A stretch of DNA of 7,689 bases. Origin: Candidatus Stahliibacteriota bacterium CG08_land_8_20_14_0_20_40_26 (lineage in GTDB: Bacteria; Hydrothermota; UBA3073). Of the stretch, positions 4,402 to 7,689 are shown in pieces. The position numbers were made by a program, and so were the translations under genes. Position 1 is the first letter of the stretch. The number at the start of each line of letters is the position of its first letter. Under the pieces are notes generated by a model. That model searched no databases and had not been told where the DNA came from. It saw only the letters and a list, made by a program, of their open reading frames with translations. Location: the NCBI GenBank assembly GCA_002774315.1, contig PEYP01000091.1, positions 1-7,689 of the forward strand, in the 5' to 3' direction.

Positions 4402-5007
4402 ATGAAGAAAAGCGTAGATATAAAGGAAAAAGGAAGCGAGTATCTTAAGATTGGATGGGTGTGCGCGCTGGCAATTGCTATAGTTGCTGTGCTCTTCATC
4501 CCGGAGTGTGCACCTAATCCCTATAAGCCAAAAGTAGAGGCAGGTGTTATCACTATAGAACTTCCCCCCGAGATGAAGCAACTTGCAGAGCCACCTCCAC
4601 CTCCCAAGCCTAAAATGCCAGTTGAGGCAGAGACAGCAGAGGAAGTGGAGCAGACGACTATAGAGCGCACAGATTTCACGGGATTCGAAAAGGCACCGCC
4701 ACCACCGTCAACTGAGACACCTGATTTTGTACCGTATGATACACCACCAGAGCCAGTATATATAACTAAACCTAAATATCCTGAGATAGGTAGAAAGGCA
4801 GGAGTGGAGGGAATTGTCTATCTCAAGCTACTTCTCGATACCACCGGATATGTAATAGATGTAAAGGTATCTAAATCCCTTAACCCTGCATTTGATGAAT
4901 CAGCGGCGAGTGCCGCCCGCACCTGGAGGTTCACCCCTGCGAAGCAGAGAGATAGGCCTGTGAGGGTGTGGCTTGGTTATCCTGTAAGATTCACGCTGAA
5001 GGACTAA
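4402..5007 (+). CDS. tonB: TonB energy-transducing protein
   Basis: TonB spans the periplasm and passes ExbB/ExbD energy to outer-membrane transporters. The 201-residue product has a short cytoplasmic N-terminus, one membrane anchor (about 17-34), a modest proline-rich linker (P64-P73, P99-P102, P107-P118) and a TonB C-terminal domain from about 124 (PKYPEIGRKAGVEGIVYLKL, then the TWRFTPAKQRDRPV block) to the end. GGAGG (4391-4395) precedes the ATG. The anchor lacks the S-x-x-x-H pattern important in E. coli TonB (S16/H20): there is no histidine in it. The linker is short and has no long EP/KP repeats. Both features are seen, as far as I recall, in TonBs of FCB-like phyla that come with paired ExbDs. 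It is followed after 8 nt by mfd. Confidence 0.94.
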   Translation: MKKSVDIKEKGSEYLKIGWVCALAIAIVAVLFIPECAPNPYKPKVEAGVITIELPPEMKQLAEPPPPPKPKMPVEAETAEEVEQTTIERTDFTGFEKAPPPPSTETPDFVPYDTPPEPVYITKPKYPEIGRKAGVEGIVYLKLLLDTTGYVIDVKVSKSLNPAFDESAASAARTWRFTPAKQRDRPVRVWLGYPVRFTLKD

Positions 5008-5015
5008 AATGGCGG

Positions 5016-7689
5016 ATGCTGAATGAACTTTTTTCCCTCCTGTCTAACCTTCCTATAGTTAAAAGTGCCCTTACAAAGAACAAAATAGCAGGTTTATCAG
5101 GATGTCTTATCTCAATCTATGTAAGGGCCATTGTGGAAAAATATGGTAGAGCTATCGTAATTACAGAAACTCCTATTAGATTAGGAAGACTCCTTTCACC
5201 ATTTATAGAAGCTCCTGTAGTTGCTCATATAGATACGATCCCACCTCCAAATGCAGAAGATATAATCAACCTACTCTCAAAAATACATAATCCTAATTTC
5301 GTAGGTGTTTGTAATTATATAAAAGACATCGAATCCCCCAATATCTTCTTCTCGAGAATGATGCACCTGCAATCCCCAATTTCTCCTTCTGCTCTGGTAG
5401 AAAAACTCACAATGTCCAATTATAAAAGAGTTGGAACGGTATGTGAGGTTGGTGAATTTACTGTAAGAGGAGGGATACTTGATATATTTCCTCAGGCATT
5501 TATGAACCCTGTGAGAATAGAATTCTTTGGCGACGAAATTGTGTCTATAAGGGAATTTGATGTTTATACCCAGAGATCGACAGGAGAAATACAAAATGTT
5601 TCTATCCCCCCAAACAACATATTCCCGGGGTCCTCGTCTATAATGGACTATCTTCTGCCTGACATACCCGTTGTCAGCGATATAGATAGTCTGGACGCAA
5701 AAAATGTTATTCATATAGCTAAAGATGGTTTTTGTATAGGCGGTGAACCATCGTATGTAGGCAATCTCTCTCTTTTTAGAGAAAGGATAAAGGAACTGCA
5801 AGATTACAGGATATTTATAAGTTGTGAGCCCCATATGAGGAGAGAGATAGAGGAATTGTTCCCGAATACTCTTGTAATTCCAGTGGATCTTGTGGAAGGG
5901 TTTATTCTGAAGAAAGATAAGATTGCAGTATTTAGTACCGAAGATATATTTGGTGTCCGCAGACATCAGAGGAGATGGGTACAACCAAGGAGTGGTATGC
6001 CCATTGAGGATCTGGAGGAGATTACAAAAGGAGATTATGTAGTGCACTCTGATTTTGGAATAGGTATTTACGATGGTATTAAGAAAATTAATATTGATGG
6101 GGTTGCAACAGATTGTATTCTTATTAAATATAGGAATGAAGATAAGTTGTATGTACCCATATCCCTCTTTAAATGTGTCGAAAAATTCATAGGAGATGAG
6201 GGTGCACCACCTCCTCAACTGTCAAGCCTGGGCGGAGATGAATGGAGTGTCAGAAAACAAAAGGCAAGGGAGCATATAGAGAAGATAATGAAGGAACTAC
6301 TCCTTCTATACGCAGAAAGGAACGTGGCAAAGGGCTACCCATTTTCACCAGATACTGTATGGCAGAAGGAGTTAGAGGCATCTTTCCCTTATGAGGAAAC
6401 GCTAGACCAGACAAAGGTTATGGAAGAGGTGAAAAGGGATATGGAGAATGATACACCTGTGGATAGATTAGTATGTGGAGATGTCGGATTTGGCAAGACC
6501 GAAATAGCAATCCGCGCGAGTATGAAGGCGGTCATGGACGGAAAACAAGTAGGAGTACTTGTCCCTACAACCATACTTGCAGAACAGCACCTTGAGACAT
6601 TCAAGAAGAGAATAGGCAATTTTCCTGTAAGGATTGAACAACTCTCCTCATTTGTAACTGGAGGTAAGGCTACTGCCCTAAAAAGGGATATAAGTGAGGG
6701 AAAGGTTGATATTATTATAGGCACCCATGCACTTCTGAGAGGAAAAGTCGTGTGGAAGGATCTTGGATTACTGATAATAGATGAAGAACATAGATTTGGT
6801 GTGAGGGATAAGGAGAAAATAAAAATGATAAAGAAGGGCGTTGCTGTATTGTCTCTATCAGCTACGCCTATTCCACGGACGCTCTTCCAATCCCTTCAGG
6901 GAATAAAAAATATATCCTATCTTTCTACTCCTCCACAGGGCAGACTGCAAATAGTGACAAAAGTTATAAAATGGAATGACGAAGAAATCACAAACGCCAT
7001 AAATATAGAACTTGAAAGGGGAGGACAGGTGTATTTTGTACACAACGAGATAAAGACAATAATGGAGATGAAGGATACTCTTATGCGCATGATTCCAAAT
7101 GCGAGAATAAGCGTCGTCCATGGGAGATTACCAAAGAGAAGACTGGAGAAAAGAATGCTTGAGTTCCTACTTGGAGATGCAGATATACTCCTTACAACTG
7201 CAATCATAGGCTCGGGTATCGATATCACAAATGTCAACACGATAATAATCAACAGGGCAAACAGGTTTGGGCTTGCTGACCTGCATCAACTCAGAGGAAG
7301 GGTTGGCAGGGGAGACAGACGGGCCTACTGTTACCTGATTACAGATAGTAATGCTTCGCTTGTCTCCATGAGAAGGTTGAAGGCGGTTGCAAACTTTACA
7401 GAACTTGGAGCCGGGATACGACTTGCTATGAAGGATCTTGAAATACGGGGTGCAGGCAATCTACTCGGCGCAGAACAGCATGGTCATGCAAAAAACATTG
7501 GATACGGATTATATCTGAGATTGATAGAGGAAACTGCAAAAAGATTAAATGGTGAAAAGATAGAAGAAATACGCGAACCAATAATAGACATTAGACTACC
7601 AGCGTATTTTCCTGATTTTTATGTCGATGGGGAGCATAAAATGGGATTGTATAAACGGCTTGGAAGGATCAATACATCTCCTGCTCTTT
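5016..7689 (+). CDS. mfd: Transcription-repair coupling factor Mfd (3' end outside window)
   Basis: Mfd is an ATP-driven DNA translocase that removes stalled RNA polymerase and recruits UvrA. From ATG 5016, 891 codons are open to the right edge. The N-terminal UvrB-like module has VRGGILDIFP (150-159); R151, R167 and F171 match by motif E. coli R165, R181 and F185, which contact UvrA. The polymerase-interacting domain starts near 339 (GDYVVHSDFGIGIYDG). Translocase motifs follow: Walker A GDVGFGKTE (489-497), GTHALL, DEEHRFG (589-595), SATPIPRT (615-622), 'TAIIGSGIDI' and HQLRGRVGRG (757-766). The TRG region is ELGAGIRLAMKDLEIRGAGN (811 = R of IRGAGN), and the start of the C-terminal D7 domain ('LPAYFPDFYVDGEHK') ends the window. 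The helicase core begins about 140 residues earlier than in E. coli Mfd, so the N-terminal half is compact. No strong ribosome binding site precedes ATG 5016; AAGGA (4999-5003) is 12 nt away. Confidence 0.95.
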   Translation, partial: MLNELFSLLSNLPIVKSALTKNKIAGLSGCLISIYVRAIVEKYGRAIVITETPIRLGRLLSPFIEAPVVAHIDTIPPPNAEDIINLLSKIHNPNFVGVCNYIKDIESPNIFFSRMMHLQSPISPSALVEKLTMSNYKRVGTVCEVGEFTVRGGILDIFPQAFMNPVRIEFFGDEIVSIREFDVYTQRSTGEIQNVSIPPNNIFPGSSSIMDYLLPDIPVVSDIDSLDAKNVIHIAKDGFCIGGEPSYVGNLSLFRERIKELQDYRIFISCEPHMRREIEELFPNTLVIPVDLVEGFILKKDKIAVFSTEDIFGVRRHQRRWVQPRSGMPIEDLEEITKGDYVVHSDFGIGIYDGIKKINIDGVATDCILIKYRNEDKLYVPISLFKCVEKFIGDEGAPPPQLSSLGGDEWSVRKQKAREHIEKIMKELLLLYAERNVAKGYPFSPDTVWQKELEASFPYEETLDQTKVMEEVKRDMENDTPVDRLVCGDVGFGKTEIAIRASMKAVMDGKQVGVLVPTTILAEQHLETFKKRIGNFPVRIEQLSSFVTGGKATALKRDISEGKVDIIIGTHALLRGKVVWKDLGLLIIDEEHRFGVRDKEKIKMIKKGVAVLSLSATPIPRTLFQSLQGIKNISYLSTPPQGRLQIVTKVIKWNDEEITNAINIELERGGQVYFVHNEIKTIMEMKDTLMRMIPNARISVVHGRLPKRRLEKRMLEFLLGDADILLTTAIIGSGIDITNVNTIIINRANRFGLADLHQLRGRVGRGDRRAYCYLITDSNASLVSMRRLKAVANFTELGAGIRLAMKDLEIRGAGNLLGAEQHGHAKNIGYGLYLRLIEETAKRLNGEKIEEIREPIIDIRLPAYFPDFYVDGEHKMGLYKRLGRINTSPAL

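Noticed and set aside
5277..6218. Minus-strand open frame of 313 codons
   Set aside because: It lies wholly antisense to clearly conserved mfd sequence and its translation shows no recognisable domain.

Overview
This looks like chromosome from an uncultivated, AT-leaning, double-membraned (Gram-negative type) bacterium. The diderm call rests on a complete ExbB-ExbD-ExbD-TonB energy-transduction cluster. The style of that cluster (a short TonB with a PPPPPKPKMP segment and a 'YPEIGRKAGVEG' C-terminal domain, and two ExbDs sharing 'SMADIAFLLIVFFMLTS') resembles FCB-superphylum and related candidate phyla; this is an impression from memory and taxonomy stays open. Signals are classical: AGGAGG-type ribosome binding sites, and three promoters that match the sigma-70 consensus exactly (TTGACA, 17 bp, TATAAT).

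Left half, minus strand (2321 down to 1): ribH (lumazine synthase), nusB (antitermination factor), a calcineurin-like metallophosphoesterase overlapping nusB by 4 bp, then an extended-SDR nucleotide-sugar enzyme of the GDP-mannose 4,6-dehydratase type that runs off the left edge. These probably form one transcription unit from a promoter at 2508-2536 with a leader of about 180 nt. No FMN riboswitch was recognised in that leader.

Centre (2322-2741), the only gene-free stretch over 300 bp: a divergent control region. It holds the minus-strand promoter, two head-to-head imperfectly duplicated palindromes (2546-2612), two tandem plus-strand consensus promoters (2624-2652, 2671-2699), a 12-bp direct repeat of a palindrome arm at the predicted P2 start site, and a copy of an AACCACAAAGAGCACAAAGA motif in the ribH leader.

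Right half, plus strand (2742-7689): exbB, exbD-1, exbD-2, tonB and the first 891 codons of mfd (transcription-repair coupling factor), which starts 8 nt after the tonB stop and runs off the right edge. ExbB/ExbD use the proton motive force to drive TonB, which powers outer-membrane transporters; mfd appears to be carried along in the same transcript. The 162-bp gap between the two exbD genes is filled with degenerate heptamer repeats and an AT-rich stretch resembling, in opposite orientation, the gap at 549-645, so small dispersed repeats seem to have entered intergenic spaces.

I did not find a convincing undescribed gene system. The most unusual material is the divergent control region and the intergenic repeats. 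No tRNA, rRNA, CRISPR or transposase gene was recognised.
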